Notes: generated from the letters alone by a model not told the origin. DNA of 64,000 nucleotides from Maribellus comscasis (GCF_009762775.1 NZ_CP046401.1:6460001-6524000), one strand, 5' to 3'. Shown: positions 16,796-26,344, counted from the first letter of the stretch. Program-made: numbers and translations.

Positions 16796-17383
16796 ATGAA
16801 TCAACCGGATTTAAGAGCCTTTAAGTGGATAAATAAACCCAGGAACTTTGAACTTGCGGATGATCACCTGAAAATTATAACGGAAGCCGGAACAGATTTG
16901 TGGCAGCGAACACATTATGGTTTTCAGAATGACAATGCCCCCGGTTTTTTGACAGAAGTAAGCGGGGACTTTAGCTTTAGCGTAAAAACGAGTTTTGATT
17001 CTGATTTTATGTATGATCAGTGTGGTATATTACTTTATCAGGACAGCGAAAATTGGCTAAAGGTGTCTGTAGAATATGAGAATGAAGAATTTGCGCGTTT
17101 AGGTTCTGTGGCTACCAACCTTGGATATTCCGATTGGGCAACAACCGATATTCCCGCTACCATTTCTGAAATGTGGTATCGGTTAAGTCGAAGTCAACAG
17201 GATTTTTTGGTGGAAAATTCGACCGATGGAATTCATTTTCGTCAAATGAGGATATTTCATTTTCATCAATTAATTGAGCTGGCAAAAATTGGGGTTTATG
17301 CCTGCAGCCCTTTAGAATCAAGTTTTAATGCTACTTTCTCCGAATTTAAAATAGGTCCGTCTGTTTGGCCAAAACACAATTAA
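16796..17383 (+). CDS. DUF1349 concanavalin-like protein
   Basis: This 195-residue protein without signal peptide matches the DUF1349 pattern: an early FKWINKPRNFELADDHLKI, then TDLWQRTHYGF, FLTEVSGDFSFSVKTSFDS, YDQCGILLYQDSENWLKVSVEYENEE, and a final strand ACSPLESSFNATFSEFKIG. The family folds as a jelly-roll resembling concanavalin-type lectins and glucanases, and is often described as YesU-like. No catalytic residues are established. It is 59 bp after the rhamnosidase and probably cytoplasmic. A sugar-binding or accessory role in rhamnoside use is inferred from context. Confidence 0.75.
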   Translation: MNQPDLRAFKWINKPRNFELADDHLKIITEAGTDLWQRTHYGFQNDNAPGFLTEVSGDFSFSVKTSFDSDFMYDQCGILLYQDSENWLKVSVEYENEEFARLGSVATNLGYSDWATTDIPATISEMWYRLSRSQQDFLVENSTDGIHFRQMRIFHFHQLIELAKIGVYACSPLESSFNATFSEFKIGPSVWPKHN

Positions 17384-17394
17384 ACTACTGCAGA

Positions 17395-19668
17395 ATGAAA
17401 TTTAAAAATTTATTGAAACGGGTAGGCTTCTGGGTTGGATTATTTTTACTATTAATAAATTCGGTCTCCTGCCAAAAAGAATATCGTGAAAAAGAAGCGA
17501 TTTTCACTGATTCACTTTATTTTGATACACCTTTTATTCAGGAATTTCATGAGGCGTTTAAGATTGGTGAAAGTGAAGCAGATAATGAAGTGCGTAGTAT
17601 TTTGGTCGACGATAATTCCAATGTGTGGATAGCTACTGCTGGCGGTATATTTCGAAAAAACGCCGGATCGCGGAATTGGATACCGGTTACAGAAGATAAA
17701 AACAGGGGGCCTGCTTATGCTGTTGCAAAGAATAACGGAACTGTTTTATTAGGGACATGGAATGGTCTTTATGAAATTCAAAACAATAAACTTAATAAGG
17801 TTGAAAATGTTAAAGCTCCCATTTCCGTGATTTGTTCAAGCGGAAACGAAAGTTATGCGCTGGGGCCAATGGGAATTTGGTATTCGAATGGAGACCAGTG
17901 GCAAAAACAGGAATATAACATAGCGCGTTCCGTTCGCGGTGCAATCATAAATAAAAACGGAGATTTATATGTTGCAACCGACGCAGGCCTTTATTTGTGT
18001 AATGACGGAAAAGCCCGGTTGTTTCAGGATACAAACGAGTTAATGAGTTGTTATGTAAATTCGGTAGCTTTTGGGCCTGCAAATAATTTGTGGGCTGGTG
18101 TAATGGGGGGAGTATCCGTCCGAAATAACAACAAGCTGGTAAAAAATCTTAAAACTGATAACGGGATTCCTTCCATTTTTGTGAACTGTGTGCGATTATC
18201 TCCTGATAGTGTTATGTGGGTAGGAACCGACGTTGGAGTGGTGCGTTACGCGAAAGATGGCTCTCATTCCTTGCGTTTTAGCCGAAGGTGGCTAATTGAC
18301 AATAAAGTGAATGATGTGGCTTTCGATAAAGACGGAAATGCCTGGGTGGCAACGGCGGGCGGTGTTAGCACCATCCGGCAAAAAGAAATGACATTGGCAG
18401 ATAAGCAACAGGATTATTATGAGCAGCTAATGAGAAGACATATTCGTGAACCCTGGATTTGCTGCAATGTTCGGCTTGAAATCCCCGGCGATACTTCGCT
18501 TTGGTTTAAAACTGATGATGACAACGACGGCGAATACACCGGCGGATACCTAGCTATGGAAAGTTTCAGATATGCGGTAACAAAGGATAAAGATGCATTG
18601 GAGAAAGCCCGAAAGGCGTTTGATTTTCTACGTTATTTGCGTGAGGTAACCGGCACTGAAACCATTTTTGCCAGAACCATTGTTCCGACTGATTGGGCAG
18701 AAGTACATGATCCAAACCGCATTTATACCAACCGGCAATTAGCCGAAGCTTTGGTAAACGATCCGCGGTACAAACCGGTGGAAAAGCGTTGGCGCTTGTC
18801 GGAAGATAAAAAATGGCTTTGGAAAGGCGATACCAGCAGCGATGAAATGTGTGGTCATATGATGTCGTATTTTTTCTTTTATGAATATGCGGCGCAGGAA
18901 GAAGATAAAAAGGCTGTCAGGGAGCATGTTTCAAATATAATAGACGGATTAATCAAAAATGATTATAACCTGGTTGATGTTGACGGCAAACACACGCGCT
19001 GGGGAGTGTGGTCGCCGGATAAACTAAATGATGATCCGGATTGGTCGTCTGAAAAAGCCCTCAATTCATTTGAGTTACTGGCATTTTTAAAATTTGCTGC
19101 TCACATTACCGGAAACGAAAAGTATGATAACGAGTATAAAAGACTAATTGAAAATGAAGGTTATCTGGAAAATGCATCAATGTTGAACAAAAAAAATCCG
19201 GCCTGGCAAATATATTTTGATCTTACTATGGAAGGCTATCTTTTTCCGATTTTGTTGAAGTACGAAAAAGATCCGGAATTAAAGAAGTTTTATCAAAATC
19301 TGGCTGAAGAATGGATGGCCAAACAGCCGGCTGGTGAAAATCTGATAAACAATTTAACCTATGCTTTGGCTACCGGAAATAAGGTAAATGTGAAGCAAAC
19401 CATAGAATTTTTGATAGATGCACCGCTCGATTTGGTTGATTGGAGAATCGACCATACCATTCGCGAGGATGTTACAGTTGTTCGCTATCCCATTTTGGAA
19501 GAAGTACAAATTGCAGAACTCCCGCCTGCAAGTATCCGCGCTACTGTTCGCTGGGATAAAAATCCCTGGGCTGCAGTGCAAGGAAATTCAACACAGGAAC
19601 GCGAGCCTGTATTTTGGTTGTGGCCATACTGGATGGCCCGTTATCTTGAGATTATCCAAAGTAGTTAA
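17395..19668 (+). CDS. Lipoprotein: N-terminal sensor-type beta-propeller fused to (alpha/alpha) barrel-like domain
   Basis: I use ATG 17395 (757 residues), which directly begins a signal peptide with lipobox SVSC (Cys26). A TTG-initiated extension to 17365 would overlap the previous gene. Residues about 50-350 show repeated blades with the D-x-x-G-N-x-W-x-A-T pattern (VDDNSNVWIATAGGIFRK, DKDGNAWVATAGGVSTI), as in two-component-regulator propellers. The rest is helical with paired Gly/aromatic turns (TGGYLAMESFRYAV, SSDEMCGHMMSYFFFYEYA, SSEKALNSFELLAFLKFAAHITG), consistent with an (alpha/alpha) six-hairpin glycosidase or lyase. No histidine kinase is attached. I do not recognise the exact family; a secreted enzyme acting on the rhamnoside substrate is inferred. 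Confidence 0.7.
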   Translation: MKFKNLLKRVGFWVGLFLLLINSVSCQKEYREKEAIFTDSLYFDTPFIQEFHEAFKIGESEADNEVRSILVDDNSNVWIATAGGIFRKNAGSRNWIPVTEDKNRGPAYAVAKNNGTVLLGTWNGLYEIQNNKLNKVENVKAPISVICSSGNESYALGPMGIWYSNGDQWQKQEYNIARSVRGAIINKNGDLYVATDAGLYLCNDGKARLFQDTNELMSCYVNSVAFGPANNLWAGVMGGVSVRNNNKLVKNLKTDNGIPSIFVNCVRLSPDSVMWVGTDVGVVRYAKDGSHSLRFSRRWLIDNKVNDVAFDKDGNAWVATAGGVSTIRQKEMTLADKQQDYYEQLMRRHIREPWICCNVRLEIPGDTSLWFKTDDDNDGEYTGGYLAMESFRYAVTKDKDALEKARKAFDFLRYLREVTGTETIFARTIVPTDWAEVHDPNRIYTNRQLAEALVNDPRYKPVEKRWRLSEDKKWLWKGDTSSDEMCGHMMSYFFFYEYAAQEEDKKAVREHVSNIIDGLIKNDYNLVDVDGKHTRWGVWSPDKLNDDPDWSSEKALNSFELLAFLKFAAHITGNEKYDNEYKRLIENEGYLENASMLNKKNPAWQIYFDLTMEGYLFPILLKYEKDPELKKFYQNLAEEWMAKQPAGENLINNLTYALATGNKVNVKQTIEFLIDAPLDLVDWRIDHTIREDVTVVRYPILEEVQIAELPPASIRATVRWDKNPWAAVQGNSTQEREPVFWLWPYWMARYLEIIQSS

Positions 19669-19683
19669 TTTGAACTTTTTCTT

Positions 19684-20658
19684 ATGACAGGTAAAATGAA
19701 AGTTTTGATTTTGTGTGCTGCCTTTTTTATCTCGTGCAGCAATAGAAAGAAAAATGACATTATTACCATAGGGGTGTGTACAGATGTTCATCTGCCAACC
19801 ATGCACGATGCGGAATACCGTATTCAAACATTTATTGACAGCATGAATGCGATTAATCCTGATTTTATAATAGAATTGGGTAATTTTGGAATTCCTAAAA
19901 AAGAATATCTTCTTTATTTTGATATTTGGAACTCTTTCAAGGGAGAGAAGTATCATGTAATAGGAAATCACGAAATGGATGGCGGGACTTCAAGAGAGGA
20001 TGCCATTGAGTTTCGAAAAATGAAGTCGGGCTATTATTCATTTGACAAAAAAGGTTTTCATTGTATCATACTTGACGGAAACGACAAAAAAAGCCCCGAA
20101 GATAAAGGCTATAAACAATTTGTAGGACCAAAACAGATAGAATGGCTGAAAAGTGACCTGACAAATTCAATGCGGCCGATAATTGTATTTTCGCACCAGG
20201 GTTTACAATTGTATCATGGTGCAGAGGAAGATTATGGTGTTGAAAACCACAAAGAGATACAGGCAATTTTTGAAAAACATAATTCCGAAAATCCGGATAA
20301 AAAGGTAATTGCTTGTTTTAATGGTCATTCGCACTGGGATTTTGCTGAAAAAATAGATGGAATCTGGTACGTCACCATTACTTCGATGTCGTATCACTGG
20401 CTGGGCGATAATTATGAGCATATTCTTTACAGTGAAGAGGTGGATAAAAACTTTAAATGGATTAAATATACAGCTCCATTTAAAGAGCCCTTGTTTACTG
20501 TTATCGAAATTTCGAAGAAAGGTTATATTAAAATAAAAGGAAAGGAAACGGATTGGGTAGGGCCGTCGCCATGGGAGTTAGGGTACCCCGAACGAATAAA
20601 AAAATATATGCGGCCGGAAATCTCATCGCGCGAACTGAAATTTACCCTCGTTGAATAA
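19684..20658 (+). CDS. Metallophosphoesterase-family lipoprotein with altered metal site
   Basis: This 324-residue protein has a short signal with lipobox FISC; the start could also be ATG 19696. Calcineurin-type motifs are visible: D-x-H in CTDVHLP, GNHE, SHQG and GHSH. The second motif, normally G-D-x-x-D with the bridging Asp, reads LGNFG here, so the bridging aspartate is an asparagine. The paralogous gene at 44032 keeps GGDLVYD. The change may lower or alter phosphoesterase activity. It follows the propeller/barrel gene by 15 bp and closes the first part of the rhamnoside operon before the FecI gene. Confidence 0.8.
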   Translation: MTGKMKVLILCAAFFISCSNRKKNDIITIGVCTDVHLPTMHDAEYRIQTFIDSMNAINPDFIIELGNFGIPKKEYLLYFDIWNSFKGEKYHVIGNHEMDGGTSREDAIEFRKMKSGYYSFDKKGFHCIILDGNDKKSPEDKGYKQFVGPKQIEWLKSDLTNSMRPIIVFSHQGLQLYHGAEEDYGVENHKEIQAIFEKHNSENPDKKVIACFNGHSHWDFAEKIDGIWYVTITSMSYHWLGDNYEHILYSEEVDKNFKWIKYTAPFKEPLFTVIEISKKGYIKIKGKETDWVGPSPWELGYPERIKKYMRPEISSRELKFTLVE

Positions 20659-20751
20659 TTTTTTGTTACATTTAAACTGCATTTTCATTAAATATTACTA
20701 CATAAAGTCGGGTGGGTTAAAATTCTATTGATATTTGTTAAATTAATGTTT

Positions 20752-20772
20752 ACATAATTTAATAAATTATGT
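20752..20772. promoter_or_regulatory. Perfect palindrome upstream of FecI-type sigma gene
   Basis: ACATAATTT, AAT, AAATTATGT: a perfect inverted repeat with 9-base arms about 67 bases before the sigma start codon at 20839, in the 180-bp gap after the metallophosphoesterase gene. It could be a regulator's operator. AT-richness makes chance palindromes more likely, so the call is tentative. Confidence 0.35.
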
Positions 20773-20838
20773 GTAATATTATACTATTGAATTAAAACGA
20801 TTTAGCACTGTTTGGGGTCTGTTTTTGTAACCTGCTTA

Positions 20839-21402
20839 ATGAAAAAGACTTTTAAAGATATAAAAATCAGATTTGAAGATGGAAATCATATTTTCGTTAA
20901 AGATTTTTTCTATTCATATTACCCGGTTTTAACTGTTTTTGCTGAAAAATATATTGCGGACAAAAGTATCTGTGAAGATATTGTTCAGGATGTGTTTATT
21001 TCTTTCTGGGAGAGGCAAAATGTATTTCTGAATATAAAAGCGTTAAAAGCTTTCTTCTACAAGTCAGTTCGAAATTCCTGCCTTGATTATTTAAAACATC
21101 AGAAGGTGGAAAAAAAATACATGGATTTAACAAAAAACAGTTGCCATGAAAGTGAATTCTTTTTGGATGAGGTATTAAAAAATGAAACGTACAGCGTTAT
21201 TTACAGGGAGATAAATAAACTACCTGAAATGGGACGAAAAGTTTTATTGTTGTCGATGAATGATAATTCGAATGAAGAAATTGCGGGGCAACTAAACATC
21301 GGAGTAAATACTGTTCGAACACATAAGGCCAGATCATACAAAGTTTTAAGAGCAAAACTTGCCGTTTTTTTTAAACCTTCAAAATTTATCCGCCAATTGT
21401 AA
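20839..21402 (+). CDS. FecI-type ECF sigma factor
   Basis: From ATG 20839 the protein has 187 residues; an upstream TTG (20812) would add nine unlikely residues. Region 2 shows LTVFAEKYIADKSICEDIVQDVFISFWERQ, and region 4 shows LPEMGRKVLLLSMNDNSNEEIAGQLNIGVNTVRTHKARSYK with the recognition helix NTVRTHKARS. This is the sigma class that Bacteroidota pair with FecR and SusC in glycan-responsive trans-envelope signalling. The FecR gene follows 101 bp downstream, then SusC and SusD, giving the standard gene order. It likely drives transcription of susC and susD when the TonB receptor senses ligand. Confidence 0.93.
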   Translation: MKKTFKDIKIRFEDGNHIFVKDFFYSYYPVLTVFAEKYIADKSICEDIVQDVFISFWERQNVFLNIKALKAFFYKSVRNSCLDYLKHQKVEKKYMDLTKNSCHESEFFLDEVLKNETYSVIYREINKLPEMGRKVLLLSMNDNSNEEIAGQLNIGVNTVRTHKARSYKVLRAKLAVFFKPSKFIRQL

Positions 21403-21503
21403 TTTTAGGGAAAGCAAAAATTTGAAAAAATATTAATTTCTTGTAATCCGGTTTTTGCTTAAGGTCGTTTCTTAGTTAAAGAATTCAAACTTATCCATGT
21501 CAA

Positions 21504-22538
21504 ATGGCAAAGATTTCAGATCGAATTAGAATTGGAAAAATCATTGGAAATTTTATTACAGGGAAAGAGTCCGCTAATGAAATGGAAAAGCTGCATTCAT
21601 GGATAAATGAGTCTCCCGAAAATGAAGCCAAATTCAAAACTCTTACTGATGAACGGGAAATAGCCCGAAATATTGACGCTTTTGAAAGTATTGACATCGA
21701 AAGAGCCTGGAAAAAATATGAAGAGAAAAATGTAGCTATAAAATTAAGAAAACAAATTTTGAGGTGGAGGTTAGCTGCTTCTATCATATTGATAGCAGGT
21801 TTATCGGGAAGTTTACTTAGTTATTTTAATCGTTCAGATGTTTCGGAGGAAACTACCCCTGAGTTTTTCACTTCCGTTGTAACGGAAAATGGACAGACCT
21901 CCAGAATTGTATTACCGGACAGTTCGGTTGTTTGGCTAAATTCTCAAACAACATTATCCTACAGTAATAAATTTTCAATCGAAAACAGAAATATCAAACT
22001 CGACGGAGAAGCTTTTTTTAAGGTTCAAAGAAATGAAGAAATTCCTTTAATTGTAAGCTGCGGTAATTTAAAAGTGAAAGTTTTGGGGACTGAGTTTGAT
22101 GTTTGTTCTTTTCCTGCAGATGATAAGGTTAATGTGATTTTGGAGAAAGGAAAAATTGAATTGACGCACGTTAATAATCTTTTCCAACCCCTGGATTTGC
22201 GTCCGGGGCATATGGCTCAATTCGACGAACAAAAGAAAATATTATCCCTACAGAAAGTTGATACCTATGAATATACTTCATGGAAAGATGGCGTGTTAAT
22301 ATTTAAAGATACGCCCATGAAAGAGGTAATTTCCAAACTTGAGCATTGGTATGGTGTGGAAATCAACGTAAACACTCCCGATGTTTATGATTTGGTTTTT
22401 AATGCGACAATTGTAGATGAAAGTCTTGAAGAAATCTTTAAACTAATTGAATATACCTGTGATGTATCTTACAAAATATATTACAGCCATAATCCGCAAG
22501 TACCTGTAATAATAGAAGTAAGTTACGGTGAAAAATAA
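21504..22538 (+). CDS. FecR-type anti-sigma factor
   Basis: This 344-residue single-pass protein has a cytoplasmic N-terminus (KLHSWINESPENEAKFKTL) and a membrane helix around 85-105 (LAASIILIAGLSGSLL). A periplasmic FecR domain follows, with VTENGQTSRIVLPDSSVVWLNSQTTLSY and FKVQRNEEIPLIVSCGNLKVKVLGTEFDV. The C-terminal domain (WKDGVLIFKDTPMKEVISKLEHWYGVEI) corresponds to DUF4974, which contacts the STN domain of the TonB receptor. The downstream SusC has that STN domain, so all signalling partners are present. A pair of hairpins separates this gene from susC. Confidence 0.93.
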   Translation: MAKISDRIRIGKIIGNFITGKESANEMEKLHSWINESPENEAKFKTLTDEREIARNIDAFESIDIERAWKKYEEKNVAIKLRKQILRWRLAASIILIAGLSGSLLSYFNRSDVSEETTPEFFTSVVTENGQTSRIVLPDSSVVWLNSQTTLSYSNKFSIENRNIKLDGEAFFKVQRNEEIPLIVSCGNLKVKVLGTEFDVCSFPADDKVNVILEKGKIELTHVNNLFQPLDLRPGHMAQFDEQKKILSLQKVDTYEYTSWKDGVLIFKDTPMKEVISKLEHWYGVEINVNTPDVYDLVFNATIVDESLEEIFKLIEYTCDVSYKIYYSHNPQVPVIIEVSYGEK

Positions 22539-22581
22539 AAATGGAAAAGATGCTTATGGAAAAAAACTAAAACTGCAAAAA

Positions 22582-22619
22582 AAAGGAGATGCGCTAACAT
22601 CCCCTTTAGTCTTTTTTTT
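22582..22619 (+). terminator. Terminator-like hairpin between fecR and susC
   Basis: AAAGGAGATG (22582-22591) pairs with CATCCCCTTT (22598-22607) around a 6-base loop with a single A/C mismatch, followed by AGTC and eight T. This has the form of an intrinsic terminator or attenuator on the plus strand. It lies 44 bp after the anti-sigma stop and about 70 bp before the receptor start, so it may lower read-through into susC. Confidence 0.6.
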
Positions 22620-22622
22620 GAA

Positions 22623-22650
22623 GCCTCCTCTTTTTAGCTCAAAGAGAGGC
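22623..22650 (+). repeat. Second inverted repeat in the fecR-susC gap
   Basis: GCCTCCTCTTT (22623-22633) pairs with AAAGAGAGGC (22641-22650) with one bulged C and a 7-base loop, directly after the T-run of the first hairpin. It lacks a following T-run. It could protect the 5' end of the susC mRNA or take part in alternative folding with the first hairpin. Confidence 0.45.
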
Positions 22651-22690
22651 CTAAATAATTTAATTGTAAAAAATAAATCAGAACAAATTT

Positions 22691-25600
22691 ATGAAAAAAA
22701 AACACTTTGTGTTGATTACCGGGGTTTCTATGCTCTGGAAATCACAACTATTTAGAAAAATGAGAGCAACATTATTCGTAACCATCATTTTTATCAGTCA
22801 GGTTCTGGCTGTTGGATCTTATTCCCAAACCACCCGTTTGGATATTGATTTTTCCAATGCCACGATAAAGAGCATATTGAGTGAAATTGAAGACCAATCG
22901 GAGTTTTATTTTATGTATGAAGCGCATAAAGTTGATGTGGAAAGACGCGTTTCTGTCAGTGCAAAAAATAAGTTGGTAACGGAAATATTAAATGAAATTT
23001 TCGACAATACCAATATCGTTTATAAGATTAATAACCGACAGATTGCGCTGACCAATATTGCATTTAGAGAAGAAAATGTGCAACAACTTAAAACGATAAC
23101 CGGAACAATAACAAATAGCGGTGGAGAGTCAATTCCCGGAGTTTCAGTCTCCGTGAAGGGAACTACCAAAGGAACAGTTTCTGACATAAACGGAGTTTAT
23201 ACATTAACTGATATTTCAGCAGGAGACGTTCTTGTTTTTTCATTTATTGGATTGAAAACGCAGGAAGTTGTTGTCCGCGATGAAACGACAATTGATATAA
23301 TAATGGCCGAAGAAGCTGTTGGTATTGATGAGGTTGTTGTTACTGCCCTTGGAATAACAAGAGAGAAAAAATCTCTGGGATATTCCGTAGGAGAAGTTGG
23401 GGGAGATGAACTGACTGAAACTTCTCAGGGAAGTGTATTGAATGCTGTCGCTGGAAAAGCTGCAGGTGTTCAGGTTTCACAAATGTATGGCCTTGCTGGT
23501 TCTTCTGTAAATATGGTTATTCGCGGGGCAAGTTCTTTAAATACAAAAAATCAGCCCTTGTTTGTAATTGATGGTGTTCCGGTGGATAATGGTATCGATA
23601 ATAATTATCAGGATGCTGATATGGGAAACGCTATTTCTGACCTGAATACGGAAGATATTGAGTCCATGTCTATTTTGAAAGGACCAAGTGCAGCTGCACT
23701 ATATGGTTCCCGGGCTGGAAATGGTGTAGTAATTATTACAACCAAATCAGGAAAAGGTGCAAAAAAAGGAATTGGAGTTTCTTTTAATTCATCTTTTCTT
23801 CTCGACGATCCCTATCATTTTGTTCCATTTCAGTCGAAATTCGCTTCCGGTAAAGAAGGTGCATATAGTTTAGGGGAACAGGAAAACGAATCGTGGGGAG
23901 CTATTCTTGATGGAACATTTCCTGATTCTTACCAGTGGGATAAATCAACTTTAAGTAATGACGGCACATCGTTGCAACCTTTGGTTGCTTATCCGGACAG
24001 ACAGCAGAACTTTTATCAGAACGGTTTTAGCCAGTCAAATAACCTGGCTTTTGACGGTAAATATGAAAAAGCAAATTTCCGTGTTTCTATTGGGAACCTG
24101 ACGAATGAAGGTATTTTGCCAAATACCGACTATTCCAGAAAAACAATAGGTATGAACGGTAGTTTCGATCTTACCGATAATTTAAAGGTTAGTGCGGTGA
24201 TTAATATTTCTGAGGCTGGATCGGATAATAGACAAAATATCAGTACAGGTCGTCGTGACCCCTCGAGATCTGTTCTTGAAATGGGAGTGCAGGTTAATAT
24301 CCTCGACTTGAAAGATTATTGGTTAGATGGTCAGGAGAATATTCAGCAGAGAAAAACTAAGCCAAAACAAAATAATCCTTATTTCAATGTCTACGAGAAT
24401 CTTAATGGTTTTAAACGAAATCAGACCATGGCAAAGCTCCAGTTGGATTGGGAGGTATTTAAAGATCTTAGTTTCATGGTTAGATACTTAACAAATGTAG
24501 TAAATCAAAGAAATGAGGCCAAAGTTGCCTGGAGTGATTACGACAATTCAAATGGAGCATATTCCATTCAAAGAACTCTGGCAAAAGAGGAAAACTGGGA
24601 AGGGATGTTTACCTATAACAAAAGTATTATCGATGGTTTAAACCTTACTGCAAATGTTGGAGGGAATCTTCGATATAATTACGATGATGCCATTTCCAAC
24701 CAGGCATCTCAGCTTGTATTACCCGGATTGTTTACAATTTCGAATGGTGTGCCGGGAACTGTATCTTACAACAGTTTGTGGGCAGAAAAAGCAGTTAATA
24801 GTATATACGGCTCCGTTTCATTAGGATATCAGGATATGATTTATCTGGATTTAACTGCAAGAAACGATTGGTCGAGTACTTTGCCAAAAGACAATCGGTC
24901 ATATTTCTATCCGTCAGCTTCTTTAAGCTTTCTGGTTAATGAATTATTTCAATTACCATCCTGGGTTGATATAGCAAAATTGAGAGCAGGATATGCACAG
25001 GTAGGTAACGATGTTGGTTCTTATGCATTAACTCAGTATTATGCCACTGCTGCCGATTGGGGAGAAGCGAAACAGATGTATATGCCTGGAACATTGAGAA
25101 ACTCGGAATTGAAACCGGAAATAGCAACTTCAAAAGAAATTGGCTTGGATCTTTCTTTTCTGAAAAACAGGATTAACCTGGATGCCACTTATTATGTAGT
25201 AGATAATAAAAACCAGGTACTTAGTATCTCAATACCTAACGAATCAGGAGCCACTGCAAAGCAAATTAATGCAGGTCTTGTTCAGGGAAAAGGATGGGAT
25301 GTATCTTTAAATACCGATATAGTAAGACAACGTGACTTTTCTGCTGGTTTGGGAATAACATTGACCAGAAACAGGACGAAAATTGTTGAGCTGGCCGATG
25401 GTATATCATATTATCAGTTTGGTTCTGTTGGAGAGGTAAGGTTAAGAAGTTACGTAGGAGACAATATTGGAAATATATATGCCTATCCTTATTTGAAAGT
25501 GGAAGATGAGGAGTCAGAATATTATAACTATCCGATAATTGCTTCAAATGGCAGACCTCAAAAAGATAACCGGGAAGAAAAAATGGAAAAGGTTGGTAAT

Positions 25601-26335
25601 TTTAATCATAAATTTTTGATGGGAATACAACCCACAATTAGATACAAAAATTTTAGTTTGTTTGCTAATTTTGATTGGAGAGCAGGAGGAGAGTTCTATT
25701 CCAGAACTATGGAGTTTTTCAGAAATAACGGGTGGCTTGAAGAAACCTTTTCAGGCGTAGATTACGATAGAAATAAAGACATAGTACAACAAATTAAAGA
25801 TAACCCTGATAAATATTTTAACCTTTGGGTTGGTGGCCGAACCGGTGATTACGGCGGATTTGAATGGCCCGATGAAGCGACTCGGAATTCAAGATCATAC
25901 GTGAATAAGAATACTGGCGAAACGGTTTACGTTAACGACGCAAGTTTTATTCCGGGGGTTCGCGAAGATGGCAACGGAGGATATATCGAAAACTTAGGAG
26001 GTGACGAGACGGTATGGATGACTCCTTTTGAAGCGAATAAACGTTCAACAAGATATTATGGAGGAAATAATATTTATAGTGCCAGTTATGTGAAATTAAG
26101 AGAGTTGTCAATAACTTATAAGTTCCCTCAACAATGGATACAAAAAGCTAAATTGAGTAATGTATCACTGTCTTTCATTGCACAAAACGTGTTCACTTGG
26201 ACAAAAGCAAAAATACCGGTTGATCCAGAGCTCGCTTTTATCTCAAATGGAAATACATGGATTCAGGGTGCTGAATATTATAATGTTACGCCTTGGACTC
26301 GTTCTTACGGAGTTAAACTTAATGTTGAATTTTAA
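22691..26335 (+). CDS. SusC-family TonB-dependent outer-membrane receptor with STN domain
   Basis: The protein has 1214 residues. After the signal peptide (mature start near SYSQTTRLDIDFSN) come an STN signalling domain (about 50-118), a carboxypeptidase-like regulatory domain (ITGTITNSGGESIPGVSVSVKGTTKGTVSDINGVYTL, about 135-215), and a plug with SusC hallmarks (ARGA-type VIRGASSLN, PLFVIDGVPVDNG, IESMSILKGPSAAALYGSRAGNGVVIITTKSG). The beta-barrel ends in VKLNVEF with a terminal Phe. The STN domain marks it as a transducer for the adjacent FecR/FecI pair. ATG 22691 is used; a later ATG at 22760 (MRATLF) could also start the signal peptide. It imports oligosaccharides with its SusD partner. 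Confidence 0.97.
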   Translation: MKKKHFVLITGVSMLWKSQLFRKMRATLFVTIIFISQVLAVGSYSQTTRLDIDFSNATIKSILSEIEDQSEFYFMYEAHKVDVERRVSVSAKNKLVTEILNEIFDNTNIVYKINNRQIALTNIAFREENVQQLKTITGTITNSGGESIPGVSVSVKGTTKGTVSDINGVYTLTDISAGDVLVFSFIGLKTQEVVVRDETTIDIIMAEEAVGIDEVVVTALGITREKKSLGYSVGEVGGDELTETSQGSVLNAVAGKAAGVQVSQMYGLAGSSVNMVIRGASSLNTKNQPLFVIDGVPVDNGIDNNYQDADMGNAISDLNTEDIESMSILKGPSAAALYGSRAGNGVVIITTKSGKGAKKGIGVSFNSSFLLDDPYHFVPFQSKFASGKEGAYSLGEQENESWGAILDGTFPDSYQWDKSTLSNDGTSLQPLVAYPDRQQNFYQNGFSQSNNLAFDGKYEKANFRVSIGNLTNEGILPNTDYSRKTIGMNGSFDLTDNLKVSAVINISEAGSDNRQNISTGRRDPSRSVLEMGVQVNILDLKDYWLDGQENIQQRKTKPKQNNPYFNVYENLNGFKRNQTMAKLQLDWEVFKDLSFMVRYLTNVVNQRNEAKVAWSDYDNSNGAYSIQRTLAKEENWEGMFTYNKSIIDGLNLTANVGGNLRYNYDDAISNQASQLVLPGLFTISNGVPGTVSYNSLWAEKAVNSIYGSVSLGYQDMIYLDLTARNDWSSTLPKDNRSYFYPSASLSFLVNELFQLPSWVDIAKLRAGYAQVGNDVGSYALTQYYATAADWGEAKQMYMPGTLRNSELKPEIATSKEIGLDLSFLKNRINLDATYYVVDNKNQVLSISIPNESGATAKQINAGLVQGKGWDVSLNTDIVRQRDFSAGLGITLTRNRTKIVELADGISYYQFGSVGEVRLRSYVGDNIGNIYAYPYLKVEDEESEYYNYPIIASNGRPQKDNREEKMEKVGNFNHKFLMGIQPTIRYKNFSLFANFDWRAGGEFYSRTMEFFRNNGWLEETFSGVDYDRNKDIVQQIKDNPDKYFNLWVGGRTGDYGGFEWPDEATRNSRSYVNKNTGETVYVNDASFIPGVREDGNGGYIENLGGDETVWMTPFEANKRSTRYYGGNNIYSASYVKLRELSITYKFPQQWIQKAKLSNVSLSFIAQNVFTWTKAKIPVDPELAFISNGNTWIQGAEYYNVTPWTRSYGVKLNVEF

Positions 26336-26344
26336 TTAGTAGTC

